Positions 7,382 through 16,369 of a DNA stretch of 64,000 nt are shown in pieces; within the stretch, counting starts at the first letter, position 1; each line of letters opens with the position of its first letter. Both the position numbers and the translations under genes were made by a program. Where the stretch lies: contig NZ_VWWO01000001.1 of the NCBI RefSeq assembly GCF_011752935.1, forward strand, positions 992,001-1,056,000, read 5' to 3'. The stretch is from Chitinophaga sp. Cy-1792 (lineage in GTDB: Bacteria > Bacteroidota > Bacteroidia > Chitinophagales > Chitinophagaceae). A model generated the notes under the pieces. It was not told the DNA's origin. It searched no databases and was given only the letters and a program-made list of their open reading frames with translations.

Positions 7382-8356
7382 ATGAATAAGGGACCCGTTT
7401 CTCAATTTATCCAGCACCATTACCGCCACTTTAATGCAGCTGCATTGGTGGATGCTGCCAAAGGATATGAAACACATTTGCTGGAAGGTGGTAAAATGAT
7501 GGTGACACTGGCCGGTGCCATGAGTACGGCTGAACTGGGCATTTCTTTCGCGGAAATGATCCGTCAGGGTAAAGTAGATATCATCTCCTGCACCGGTGCA
7601 AACCTGGAAGAAGATATCATGAACCTGGTTGCACATACACACTATAAACGTGTACCTAACTATCGTGATCTGAGCCCGCAGGAAGAATGGGATCTGCTGG
7701 AACAAGGTTTCAACCGTGTAACCGATACCTGCATCCCTGAAGAAGAAGCTTTCCGTCGTATCCAGAAACATATCTATAAAATCTGGAAAGATGCTGAAGC
7801 TGCCGGCGAACGCTACTTCCCACACGAATTTATGTATAAACTGCTCCTGAGCGGTGTAATGAAAGAGCACTACGAGATCGATCCTAAAAATAGCTGGATG
7901 CTCGCTGCTGCCGAGAAAAATATTCCTATCATCGTTCCAGGATGGGAAGATAGCACCATGGGTAATATCTTCGCGTCTTACTGCATCAAAGGTGATCTGA
8001 AAACTTCTACCATGAAATCTGGTATCGAGTACATGATCTTCCTGTCTGAATGGTACCGCAATAACTCCGCTGGTAAAGGCGTTGGCTTCTTCCAGATCGG
8101 TGGTGGTATCGCAGGTGACTTCCCAATTTGCGTAGTACCAATGATGTATCAGGATTTGGAATGGACAGATGTTCCTTTCTGGGGCTATTTCTGCCAGATC
8201 TCCGACTCCACTACTTCTTACGGTTCATATTCCGGTGCCGTACCTAACGAGAAAATCACCTGGGGTAAACTGGATATCCACACGCCTAAGTTTATCGTAG
8301 AATCAGATGCCACCATCGTAGCACCACTGATGTTTGCGTATATCCTTGGCTGGTAA
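7382..8356 (+). CDS. Deoxyhypusine synthase family protein
   Basis: A 324-residue NAD-dependent aminobutyl-transferase homologue. The C-terminal half aligns by eye with eukaryotic deoxyhypusine synthase: GGGIAGD (NAD-binding region) and ITWGKLD, where K296 corresponds to the lysine that carries the butylamine intermediate in the human enzyme (SWGK). The terminal ESDATIVAPLMFA also matches the family. Bacteria lack eIF5A, so the substrate must differ; some bacterial homologues have been described as homospermidine synthases. A role in polyamine or related metabolism is therefore an inference. The gene is single, with its own -7 box and a bidirectional terminator behind it. Codon use is like its neighbours, with many C-ending codons suggesting good expression. 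Confidence 0.88.
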   Translation: MNKGPVSQFIQHHYRHFNAAALVDAAKGYETHLLEGGKMMVTLAGAMSTAELGISFAEMIRQGKVDIISCTGANLEEDIMNLVAHTHYKRVPNYRDLSPQEEWDLLEQGFNRVTDTCIPEEEAFRRIQKHIYKIWKDAEAAGERYFPHEFMYKLLLSGVMKEHYEIDPKNSWMLAAAEKNIPIIVPGWEDSTMGNIFASYCIKGDLKTSTMKSGIEYMIFLSEWYRNNSAGKGVGFFQIGGGIAGDFPICVVPMMYQDLEWTDVPFWGYFCQISDSTTSYGSYSGAVPNEKITWGKLDIHTPKFIVESDATIVAPLMFAYILGW

Positions 8357-8379
8357 TCCACTCAGGAATAAATATTGGG

Positions 8380-8416
8380 AAAAAGTCATGTCTACGTAGT
8401 AGATATGACTTTTTTA
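8380..8416. terminator. Bidirectional intrinsic terminator
   Basis: Arms 8380-8395 and 8399-8414 pair with one G-U around a GTA loop, with A5 and T5+ at the ends. It separates the convergent deoxyhypusine synthase homologue and hemW. The apical TCTAC-GTA-GTAGA resembles other terminators in the window. Confidence 0.85.
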
Positions 8417-8433
8417 TTTTAGATAACTTTTGA

Positions 8434-9558
8434 TCAGATAAACAGATCAGACGCAATTCCGTCCGCAAACAGCCTTCCTGCCTTTGTTAGCCGCAACATG
8501 GTGCCCTGCGCTACCATCCAGCCTTTGGCTATAAACTGCCGGCAGTTGCTTTGTAATTGCCTGGCAAGGTCAACACCGAATCTTTCTTCCACCCAGCCGA
8601 GGTCACATCCGGCAGCGGTGCGCAGCGACGTCATGATATACTCATTGAATTGCATCTCTGCTGTAAGCGTCTCTATTTCAAAAGGCACTTCCCCTTTTTC
8701 AATGCTTTTGATATACAATGCATTGTTGGCCACATTCCACTGACGGGAATGCCCGTTGAAGGAATGCGCCGAAGGGCCAATTCCCAGGTACGACAACCCT
8801 TTCCAGTAACTGCTGTTGTGCCGGCTATGCCAGCCTGGTAATGCGAAGTTGGAAATCTCGTAGTGTTCATATCCTGCTTCCTCTACCCATTGCATGAGTT
8901 GTTCAAAATGCCTCGCCGCCTTTTCAGGGTCTGTTGCTTCCATTTTCTTCTTTTTGATGAAATGGTCGAGCGCTGTTCCTGGTTCCACCGTAAGGGCGTA
9001 ACAGGACAGGTGCGGGATGCCGAAAGCAATGGCTTTTTTCACATTGTATTCCCAGCCTTCGTCAGAAAGTCCGGGGCCGCCGTAAATAAGGTCGATGGTG
9101 ATATTCTGGAAACCGGCTTCCTGCGCATTTCTGATGCAGTCTTCCGCCTGTTGGGCATTATGGGCACGGTTCATCCATTTAAGGTCCGCTTCGTGGAACG
9201 ACTGTATACCAATGCTGAGGCGGTTGATACCAAGGGCTTTCAGTTCCTGCAGTTTAGCAGGACTCAGGTCATCAGGATTGGCTTCCAGGGTCACTTCCGC
9301 ATCTGCAGCAATATTGAAATGGGTATGCAGGGTGTCCATGATCTGTTGAAGATCGCTTTGCGAAAGCAGACTGGGTGTTCCGCCACCAAAGTAAATGGTG
9401 TGGATGCTGTCGTTTCCCAGGTAATTTTTTTGCAGGGAGATTTCCTGCAATATGCTTTTCACCATGGCGTCTTTTTGCGACACGGACGTCGAAAAGTGAA
9501 AGTTGCAGTAATAACAAGCCTGCTTGCAGAATGGAATATGTAAATAGATGCCCGACAT
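8434..9558 (-). CDS. hemW: Radical SAM heme chaperone HemW
   Basis: A 374-residue radical SAM protein of the HemN/HemW group. The iron-sulfur ligands are C11, C15 and C18 in CKQACYYC, and YFGGGTPS (56-63) is the SAM-binding glycine motif. The length and the start directly at IYLHIPFC, without the longer N-terminal region of oxygen-independent coproporphyrinogen III oxidase HemN, favour HemW, which inserts heme into respiratory enzymes. The C-terminal HemN domain is present (to about residue 370). It is convergent with the gene to its left and divergent from DUF4271-hemD, which contains the heme-pathway gene hemD. Confidence 0.87.
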   Translation of the reverse strand: MSGIYLHIPFCKQACYYCNFHFSTSVSQKDAMVKSILQEISLQKNYLGNDSIHTIYFGGGTPSLLSQSDLQQIMDTLHTHFNIAADAEVTLEANPDDLSPAKLQELKALGINRLSIGIQSFHEADLKWMNRAHNAQQAEDCIRNAQEAGFQNITIDLIYGGPGLSDEGWEYNVKKAIAFGIPHLSCYALTVEPGTALDHFIKKKKMEATDPEKAARHFEQLMQWVEEAGYEHYEISNFALPGWHSRHNSSYWKGLSYLGIGPSAHSFNGHSRQWNVANNALYIKSIEKGEVPFEIETLTAEMQFNEYIMTSLRTAAGCDLGWVEERFGVDLARQLQSNCRQFIAKGWMVAQGTMLRLTKAGRLFADGIASDLFI

Positions 9559-9609
9559 GAATGATGTTCCTTATCCTGATGGCGTTCTGCCAACTATGGA
9601 GTATTTTAA

Positions 9610-9617
9610 TATCTTTG
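9610..9617 (+). promoter_or_regulatory. -7 box upstream of DUF4271-hemD
   Basis: TATCTTTG matches TAnnTTTG, with a TTC 22 bases upstream as a weak -33 element. A leader of roughly 80 bases would result. Confidence 0.45.
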
Positions 9618-9706
9618 CAAACAGCAAAATTACGGTTGAATTTTGTTTTGTGAACAGGATGCCTTTATTTGCCATTCTTTCAATTCATTGAAAAATCATT
9701 TTCCTG

Positions 9707-10786
9707 GTGCGCCACTGGTTATTGTTACTATTTACAATCTGTTATCTGCCGCTGATGGCCCAACAAGCAGACTCTTCTGCCAGGGTGCCGGCCGACACAC
9801 ATGTTACTGCTCCCCGCCGCGTTGCGGATACTTCCCGTCCTAAACCAAGGCCGGTGAAACCCCGTACCGATTCGGCAGCAAGAACTATTGCAGTCAGGCG
9901 TGATACGACCAGACGTATAGTAGTACCTCCTGTGGCACATAATGATAGTACCAGGAAGGCTACAGATACCGCTCATCTGGCCACAGATACTACCAAAGTG
10001 GCAGCTGTTCCTAAGGTAAAGCCGGTATCTGATTATGATATCTACATGAAAAAACTGGTGGCGGAAAACGTCTTTCTGAAAGCAGGAAAACCCGCCTTTA
10101 CAGACGTGAACCCGATCAGGCCTTTTCATGACCAGGACTGGCTGGTATATGTGGTTGCAGGGATTACCCTGCTGGTAGCTGTTATCAGGCTTTCCTATCA
10201 GAAATATTTCCATGACCTGTTCCGCGCTTTCCTGAACCCTACCCTGAGTCAGCGTCAGTTGAAAGATCAGTTATCACAGTCGCCTTTTCCGAATTTTCTG
10301 CTGAATGCGTTCTTCATTATTTCGCTGGGAATGTATCTCTACCTGGTATTGTACCGTAAGCAGGTATTTCCTCAGGCAGAGCCATGGATGCTGATTCCAG
10401 GGCTTATAGCATTGGTGGGTATTGTATATGGAACTAAATATGTAATGTTAAGATTTTGCGGATGGTTATTTGGTAATGCCGATCTTGCAGATGCCTACAT
10501 TTTTATTTTATACCTGATTAATAAGATTTTAGGTGTTTTACTCGTGCCATTTCTGGTAGTGCTTGCATTTTGTTCATCGGAAATAGCACAAACCTTCCTT
10601 TATATTTCGATATTCTTCATTATATTACTTGTTATATACCGGTATATTAGGTCTTATTCATTGGTAAAGCAATACCTGTCTTTCAGTAAATTGCATTTTT
10701 TTCTTTACCTTTGCGCATTCGAAGTAGCACCTGTTTTAATATTGACCAAGGTGTTACTGAATATCTGGTTAACTGGTAATCCTTGA
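9707..10786 (+). CDS. DUF4271 membrane protein
   Basis: A 359-residue membrane protein of the DUF4271 family. The start is a GTG: a stop codon lies at 9689-9691 and no ATG follows before the signal peptide MRHWLLLLFTICYLPLMAQ. Residues 20-115 form a Ser/Thr/Pro/Arg-rich linker with repeated DT motifs, probably periplasmic and disordered. Residues 140-355 contain six or more hydrophobic helices. The function is unknown. It lies 36 bases upstream of hemD, an arrangement that is common in Bacteroidota, suggesting co-transcription and possibly a link to heme synthesis. Confidence 0.85.
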   Translation: MRHWLLLLFTICYLPLMAQQADSSARVPADTHVTAPRRVADTSRPKPRPVKPRTDSAARTIAVRRDTTRRIVVPPVAHNDSTRKATDTAHLATDTTKVAAVPKVKPVSDYDIYMKKLVAENVFLKAGKPAFTDVNPIRPFHDQDWLVYVVAGITLLVAVIRLSYQKYFHDLFRAFLNPTLSQRQLKDQLSQSPFPNFLLNAFFIISLGMYLYLVLYRKQVFPQAEPWMLIPGLIALVGIVYGTKYVMLRFCGWLFGNADLADAYIFILYLINKILGVLLVPFLVVLAFCSSEIAQTFLYISIFFIILLVIYRYIRSYSLVKQYLSFSKLHFFLYLCAFEVAPVLILTKVLLNIWLTGNP

Positions 10787-10822
10787 TTACCGCCTATTGT
10801 TAACACTAGAGCATAAAAAAGT

Positions 10823-11617
10823 ATGATTAAAGGCGGGCCAAAAAAAGATTTGCAAGGTAAACAAATTCAGTCAATCCTAATTTCTCAACCTAAGCCTGAA
10901 ACAGAAAAGTCTCCCTACTTTGATCTGGCTAAGAAGTTCAATGTTAAGTTGGATTTTTTTCCGTTCATTCGGGTTGAAGGCTTACCAGCTAAGGAGTTCA
11001 GGAAGCAGAAGATTGATATCCTGCATTACACAGCTGTAATTTTCACCAGTCGCAATTCAGTAGATCACTTCTTCAGGATTTGCGAGGAGATGAAAATCAA
11101 AGTTTCTCAGGACTGCAAGTATTTCTGTATTACAGAAGCAGTGGCACTGTACCTTCAGAAATTTATCCTTTACCGGAAGCGCAAAGTGTTTTATGGTGCA
11201 GATGGTTCTACCAAAGGGGTATTGGAGGTGATGAACAAGCACAGAGATAACGAGAAGTTCCTGTTCCCTAGTTCAGACAGTCAGAAGAAGGACATTGAAG
11301 AGTGGTTGAAAACAAACAAATGTGAGTATGCAACTGCTACCCTTTACAAAACAGTTTCAAATGATGTAAAGGAGATTTTAGGTGGTAAGGCGTACGATAT
11401 GATTGTGTTCTTCAGTCCATCGGGTGTTAAGTCACTGTTTGAGAACGTACCTGCGTTTGAACAGAACGGAACAAGGATCGGAGCTTTCGGACCTACTACT
11501 TCTGCAGCAGTGGAAGAAGCCGGGTTAAGGCTGGATGTAAAAGCGCCGGCGCCACAGGCTCCAAGCATGGTAGCAGCGCTGGAACAGTATCTTGCAGTTG
11601 CCAACGCGAAAAAATAA
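10823..11617 (+). CDS. hemD: Uroporphyrinogen-III synthase
   Basis: A 264-residue cytoplasmic enzyme closing and inverting hydroxymethylbilane to uroporphyrinogen III in heme synthesis. The family is poorly conserved; support comes from the two-lobed pattern (ILISQPKPETEKSPY, AVIFTSRNSVDHFF, MIVFFSPSGVKSLF, RIGAFGPTTSAAVEEAG) and its position behind DUF4271. The SPSGV segment and the GPTTSAA segment are the usual conserved patches. The ATG at 10823 follows an A-rich leader. A terminator lies 87 bases beyond the stop. Confidence 0.85.
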   Translation: MIKGGPKKDLQGKQIQSILISQPKPETEKSPYFDLAKKFNVKLDFFPFIRVEGLPAKEFRKQKIDILHYTAVIFTSRNSVDHFFRICEEMKIKVSQDCKYFCITEAVALYLQKFILYRKRKVFYGADGSTKGVLEVMNKHRDNEKFLFPSSDSQKKDIEEWLKTNKCEYATATLYKTVSNDVKEILGGKAYDMIVFFSPSGVKSLFENVPAFEQNGTRIGAFGPTTSAAVEEAGLRLDVKAPAPQAPSMVAALEQYLAVANAKK

Positions 11618-11703
11618 CGCTGGTAACAAAACATTTAAGGAAATCTGACCGTATATTATTCGGCCCTTCTGAGCTGAACAGATCGAGGTAAGATATTATA
11701 GTG

Positions 11704-11734
11704 CAGGCAGACCGCAGGGTCTGCCTGTTTTTAT
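11704..11734 (+). terminator. Intrinsic terminator after hemD
   Basis: Perfect ten-base stem CAGGCAGACC/GGTCTGCCTG (11704-11713, 11718-11727), four-base loop, then TTTTTATTT. Confidence 0.9.
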
Positions 11735-11816
11735 TTACGTAACTCATTGTTTTACTGAAAAATAATGCAGAATAATCCCGGAAAATAAATTTCTTTGTAC
11801 TTAAACGGAATAATGC

Positions 11817-13862
11817 ATGAATAAGCTGATCAGTGAGTCCAGCCCTTATCTTCTTCAACACGCGCACAATCCTGTAGACTGGTATCCCTGGGGAGAAGAA
11901 GCCCTGGAGAAAGCACGTCGGGAAGATAAGCCCATACTGGTAAGTATTGGATATGCTGCCTGTCACTGGTGCCACGTTATGGAGCGGGAAAGCTTTGAAG
12001 ACCCTGAGACCGCAAGGATCATGAACGAGCATTTTGTGAATATCAAAATTGATCGTGAGGAGCGCCCTGACCTGGATCATATCTACATGGATGCAGTACA
12101 GGCGATGACCGGTGCCGGCGGATGGCCACTGAATGTTTTTCTGACGCCGGATAAGAAACCTTTTTACGGCGGCACCTATTTCCCGCCGGCAAAGGCCTAT
12201 AACCGTCCTTCCTGGAAAGACGTGTTATTTTCACTGGCCGATGCATATGAAAATAAAAGAGATGAGATTGAGTCTCAGGCGGATACGCTGACACAACACC
12301 TGGAACAAGCCAGTCAGTTCGGAATAACTTCAGGCTTCGACCTGAAAATCCCGGTGGATGAGTTGTTTACCAGGGCGCAGGCAGATACCATCTGTGAGAA
12401 TATATTGCGCCAGGCGGATACGACCTGGGGTGGTTTTGGCCGTGCGCCTAAGTTTCCGCAAACATTTACCATCGCTTACCTGCTGCGTTATCATTATGTC
12501 ACCCAACATGAAGCTGCCTTAAAGCAGGCGTTATTGTCGCTGGACAAGATGTTGCAGGGGGGCATTTACGATCATCTGGGTGGTGGTTTTGCCAGGTATT
12601 CTACCGATGAGAAGTGGCTGGCACCGCACTTCGAGAAGATGTTGTATGATAATGCCCTGTTGGTAGATGTATTGTGTGATGCTTACCAGGTTACCGGTAA
12701 TGAGATATATAAAGAGACCGTAGCGGATACCCTGGGATTTATTGCCAGGGAGATGACCAGTCCGGAAGGTGGCTTCTATGCAGCGCTGGATGCTGATTCT
12801 GAGGGGGTGGAAGGAAAATATTATACCTGGAGTAAGTCGGAGGTTCATCATATCCTGGGAGAACAGGCAGGTCCATTCTGTGAATATTATGATGTAACGG
12901 GGCATGGCAACTGGGAAGAGACTAATATTTTATGGGTGCAGCAGCCTTTGAAGGAATTTGCGGCGGAACATGGCTATGATGCGGCGGTGCTGAAGGCGAT
13001 GCTGGCTGGTTGCCGCGAAAAGCTGCTGGCAGTGCGGGAACAGCGGGTGCATCCTGGTTTGGATGATAAGGTGTTGCTGGGTTGGAATGCCTTGATGGCG
13101 CATGCCTATTGTAAGGCGTTTCTGGCCTTTGGAGATACCAGCTACCGGGAAGCGGCTATACGGAATATTAAATTTTGTATGCAGCAATTCCGCATAAAAC
13201 AGGGTGATTCTGCGTTCTATCATACCTGGAAGGATGGAAAGGCAAAGTATCCGGCATTTCTGGACGACTATGCATACCTGATCCGGGCGCTGATAGCAGC
13301 GGAGGAAGTTACCGGAGAACTGGAATATTTACATACTGCCCGGGAGCTTACATCTTTTGTACAGTCACACTTTGCGGATGAAAGCGGGCAATATTTTTAT
13401 TATACGATAGACGACCAAAACGACGTTATAGTAAGGAAGAAGGAAGTTTATGACGGGGCCACTCCCAGTGGAAATGCAGTGATGGCGCAGAACCTTTGGG
13501 CGCTTTCTATTGTTTTCGGGGATAAGGCACTGGCAGACAAAGCGATAGGAGCAGTATCGGGATTAGCACAGACCGCGGTTAGATACCCCACCTCATTTGG
13601 CGTTTGGGCGTCGCAGTTACTACAATTTGTTAAGGGCACGGCCGAAATAGCGATAGTAGGGAAAGATTATCAGCCAAAAATGCACGAAACAGGGCAATGG
13701 TTTATTCCGTTCCGGGTTTTAGTAGGTGCAGAAAAAAATAAAGAAGATTTCCCTTTGTTAACGGACAGGTTCCGGGACAATGAAACCCTGATTTACTTAT
13801 GTAAAGATTATCATTGTATTAAGCCTGTTTTTTATATGAGTGAAATTATTAATTTAATTTAA
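11817..13862 (+). CDS. DUF255 thioredoxin-like protein (YyaL/SPATA20 type)
   Basis: A 681-residue two-domain protein. Residues 1-165 are the thioredoxin-like DUF255 domain with the opening [12 protein letters not shown] and a CHWC motif (C49, C52) in place of the usual CxxC, followed by [11 protein letters not shown] and GGTYFPP. The rest is an alpha/alpha-barrel region of the N-acylglucosamine 2-epimerase/six-hairpin type, with [11 protein letters not shown] and [11 protein letters not shown] as recognisable landmarks. The family is present from bacteria to mammals, but its biochemical role is not settled. The length is normal. It stands alone between hemD and the gldK promoter. Confidence 0.88.
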   Translation: MNKLISESSPYLLQHAHNPVDWYPWGEEALEKARREDKPILVSIGYAACHWCHVMERESFEDPETARIMNEHFVNIKIDREERPDLDHIYMDAVQAMTGAGGWPLNVFLTPDKKPFYGGTYFPPAKAYNRPSWKDVLFSLADAYENKRDEIESQADTLTQHLEQASQFGITSGFDLKIPVDELFTRAQADTICENILRQADTTWGGFGRAPKFPQTFTIAYLLRYHYVTQHEAALKQALLSLDKMLQGGIYDHLGGGFARYSTDEKWLAPHFEKMLYDNALLVDVLCDAYQVTGNEIYKETVADTLGFIAREMTSPEGGFYAALDADSEGVEGKYYTWSKSEVHHILGEQAGPFCEYYDVTGHGNWEETNILWVQQPLKEFAAEHGYDAAVLKAMLAGCREKLLAVREQRVHPGLDDKVLLGWNALMAHAYCKAFLAFGDTSYREAAIRNIKFCMQQFRIKQGDSAFYHTWKDGKAKYPAFLDDYAYLIRALIAAEEVTGELEYLHTARELTSFVQSHFADESGQYFYYTIDDQNDVIVRKKEVYDGATPSGNAVMAQNLWALSIVFGDKALADKAIGAVSGLAQTAVRYPTSFGVWASQLLQFVKGTAEIAIVGKDYQPKMHETGQWFIPFRVLVGAEKNKEDFPLLTDRFRDNETLIYLCKDYHCIKPVFYMSEIINLI

Positions 13863-14025
13863 TAATTATGTAACTTGCACCCTGTCAGGGGCACGCACAA
13901 AACGGTAAATGTTATTCCATGCGTATAATAAAATGTTAAAAAATACGTTTAAATTAGTTACCGGGTCGTCGTATGTGGAATTGAAAAAGTTGTGTAAAAA
14001 GTAACTACGGATTAAAATTAATTAT

Positions 14026-14033
14026 TACATTTG
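14026..14033 (+). promoter_or_regulatory. -7 box of the gldKLMN cluster
   Basis: TACATTTG matches TAnnTTTG, about 100 bases before gldK. The -33 region has no clear TTTG at the right distance. The 271-base gap 13863-14133 otherwise shows nothing I recognise. Confidence 0.45.
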
Positions 14034-14133
14034 CTATCTTTCATATAAACAAAGCGGGTGAAAATATGAGAAAAGTGTTCCCTTGTATGCTGGCAAAAAA
14101 CACCTGGCTGGTTAATAGAAAAAACATATTCTG

Positions 14134-15420
14134 ATGAAAGCTACCCTTATGAAGCTTAACTATTTAAGAAGTCTATTGGCAGTGTTGCTGGTGTCCCTGC
14201 TGGCCAGCTGTGGCGGTAGTAAAACCCCAAAGAACGCACAAGGGCAACTGATTGGCGTTAGTCCAAGGCCAAAGTACTATCCCCCTGTACCTTATGGAAT
14301 GGTGTACGTTCCTGCCGGAACCTTTCACATGGGTCCGAGCGATGAAGATGTAAACTATGCGTTTACAGCACGTAACAAGTCTATTTCCATTTCCGGCTTT
14401 TACATGGATGCTACGGAAATCACCAATAACGAGTACCGTCAGTTCGTGAACTGGGTACGTGATTCCATCGCACATATCCTCCTCGGACATGTAAAACAGG
14501 ATGATGGTCAGGATATTATCGACTGGAAACAGAAAATCAACTGGAAAGACAAAGGCACCTATGAAAAACTGGATGCCATGATCTATTCTGAAGCAGATCG
14601 CCTGTATGGTCGTAAAGACATTGACGTTGGAAAACTGATTTACCATCAGGAAACCTTCAACTGGGATAAAGCCAAGCTGAGAGAAAACTCCGGCAAACCT
14701 CGTTCTCAGTTCATTGTTAAAAAAGACGTACCTATTTATCCGGATACCTTATGCTGGATCAGGGACTTCTCTTATGCCTACAACGAACCGATGACCCGTA
14801 TGTACTTCTGGCATCCGGCATTCGATAACTATCCTGTTGTAGGTGTTAACTGGCACCAGGCTACCGCCTTCTGCGAGTGGAGAAGTAAGTTCTGGGAAGA
14901 CTATCGTATTTCTAAGAAATTATTTACGGAAGATAAATTCCAGCTGCCTTCTGAAGCGCAGTGGGAGTATGCTGCACGCGGCGGTAGAGAACAAACTCCT
15001 TATCCTTGGGGTGGTTACTATATCCGCAATAAAAAAGGATGTCTGCTGGCTAACTTCAAACCTGGCCGTGGTAACTATCCTGAAGATGGTGGCTTCTACA
15101 CTGTACGTGCCGACGCTTACTGGCCTAATGATTATGGTCTGTATTGCATGGCGGGTAACGTGGCAGAGTGGACTGCGGATATCTTCTATGAGAATGCTTA
15201 TTCCTTTACCTCTGATATGAACCCGTATTTAAGAATGGACGTTCCGGATGACGCACCGCTGAAAATGAAGCGTAAAGCCATCAGGGGCGGTTCATGGAAG
15301 GATATTGGATATTTCCTGCAGACTGGTACCAGAACTTATGAGTATCAAGATAGTGCCAAATCGTATGTTGGTTTCAGATGCACCATTGCGCTGAGCCGCA
15401 GATCTAAAGGCCATCACTAA
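14134..15420 (+). CDS. gldK: Type IX secretion/gliding lipoprotein GldK
   Basis: A 428-residue outer-membrane lipoprotein that forms, with GldN, the periplasmic ring of the type IX secretion system. The lipobox is LLASC with lipidated C26 (C21 if the second Met, residue 6, is the start). The mature part is a formylglycine-generating-enzyme-like fold: GMVYVPAGTFHMG, TEITNNEYRQFVNW, FQLPSEAQWEYAARGG, GNVAEWTADIF, AIRGGSWKD and YVGFRC. In this family the fold is structural, not catalytic. It heads the gldKLMN order seen across Bacteroidota, with a 148-base gap before gldL that holds nothing recognisable. Confidence 0.93.
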   Translation: MKATLMKLNYLRSLLAVLLVSLLASCGGSKTPKNAQGQLIGVSPRPKYYPPVPYGMVYVPAGTFHMGPSDEDVNYAFTARNKSISISGFYMDATEITNNEYRQFVNWVRDSIAHILLGHVKQDDGQDIIDWKQKINWKDKGTYEKLDAMIYSEADRLYGRKDIDVGKLIYHQETFNWDKAKLRENSGKPRSQFIVKKDVPIYPDTLCWIRDFSYAYNEPMTRMYFWHPAFDNYPVVGVNWHQATAFCEWRSKFWEDYRISKKLFTEDKFQLPSEAQWEYAARGGREQTPYPWGGYYIRNKKGCLLANFKPGRGNYPEDGGFYTVRADAYWPNDYGLYCMAGNVAEWTADIFYENAYSFTSDMNPYLRMDVPDDAPLKMKRKAIRGGSWKDIGYFLQTGTRTYEYQDSAKSYVGFRCTIALSRRSKGHH

Positions 15421-15568
15421 AACATTAGAATAGCGTAATTAATTAATATAACAGCTAACCTTTTATATTATGTACTACACTATCTGCAAATCGTTGAGTA
15501 TTTTTTTTAACTACTATTCCATACAAAAATTTAACACTAATCACTTTAACCAGATTAAATTTTAACCT

Positions 15569-16315
15569 ATGGCTATGAATCCTAACAAAGCTAAATGGCT
15601 GAACTTTTTCGTATGTATTGCGGCTTCTGTTGTAATTATCGGTGCACTCTTTAAACTGCAACACTGGCCAGGTGCTGACATTGCTTTGATCTTAGGTCTG
15701 AGCACGGAAGCCCTCATCTTCTTCGTATACGCCTTCGTACCGGACAGTGGTGCTTCTCATGAAGGACAGGCTGTTGTTGTAGCTGGCGGACCTTCTTCTA
15801 CTGCTGCATTAGACAAAATGCTGGTAGAAGCAGATATCACTCCTGCTAACCTGCAACGCCTCAGCGAAAACTTCCAGAAACTGGGAACTACCGTTGACAA
15901 AATGAGAGATATCAGCGATGTTGTTGCTGCAACCGGCGACTACACTGCTAAAACCAAAGAAGCTGCTGCTGCTATCGGTAACGTTGCTAACGCTTACACA
16001 CAGGCTGCTACTGCTGTTTCTTCTTTCAACAGCGCATCAGAATCAACTAAAGAATTCCATGTTCAGATGCAGGGTATGACCAAAAACCTGGCTTCTCTGA
16101 ATGCTATCTACGAACTGGAACTCCAGGATACTAACAACCATCTCAAAGCAATGAACAAATTCTACAGCAACCTGCAGAATACTTCAGCTGCAATGAGCAA
16201 CAGCATCGATGATGCTAAGAAAACACAAGAACAAATCACACTGCTTGCTAAAAACCTCAGCAACCTCAATACCGTTTACGGTAACATGCTGAGCGCTATG
16301 CACGGTGCGAAATAA
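15569..16315 (+). CDS. gldL: Gliding/type IX secretion motor protein GldL
   Basis: A 248-residue inner-membrane protein that, with GldM, forms the proton-driven motor of the type IX secretion system. Two transmembrane helices at about 10-29 and 36-56 contain the charged residues expected in the motor core: K29 and H32 near the first turn, and E47 in the second helix (GLSTEALIFF). The remaining 190 residues are a helical, coiled-coil-like cytoplasmic domain with low Arg content. An alternative start two codons downstream (Met3) is possible. It is followed by gldM after 54 bases. Confidence 0.93.
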   Translation: MAMNPNKAKWLNFFVCIAASVVIIGALFKLQHWPGADIALILGLSTEALIFFVYAFVPDSGASHEGQAVVVAGGPSSTAALDKMLVEADITPANLQRLSENFQKLGTTVDKMRDISDVVAATGDYTAKTKEAAAAIGNVANAYTQAATAVSSFNSASESTKEFHVQMQGMTKNLASLNAIYELELQDTNNHLKAMNKFYSNLQNTSAAMSNSIDDAKKTQEQITLLAKNLSNLNTVYGNMLSAMHGAK

Positions 16316-16369
16316 GGTATTGCTAATAGTTTTTTGAGTAACACAAATTTTTAAATCCGAAAACAAACT

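Noticed and set aside
14134..15420. GldK read as an active formylglycine-generating or sulfatase-modifying enzyme
   Set aside because: The lipobox and position before gldLMN identify the structural type IX secretion protein, and no sulfatase gene is present.
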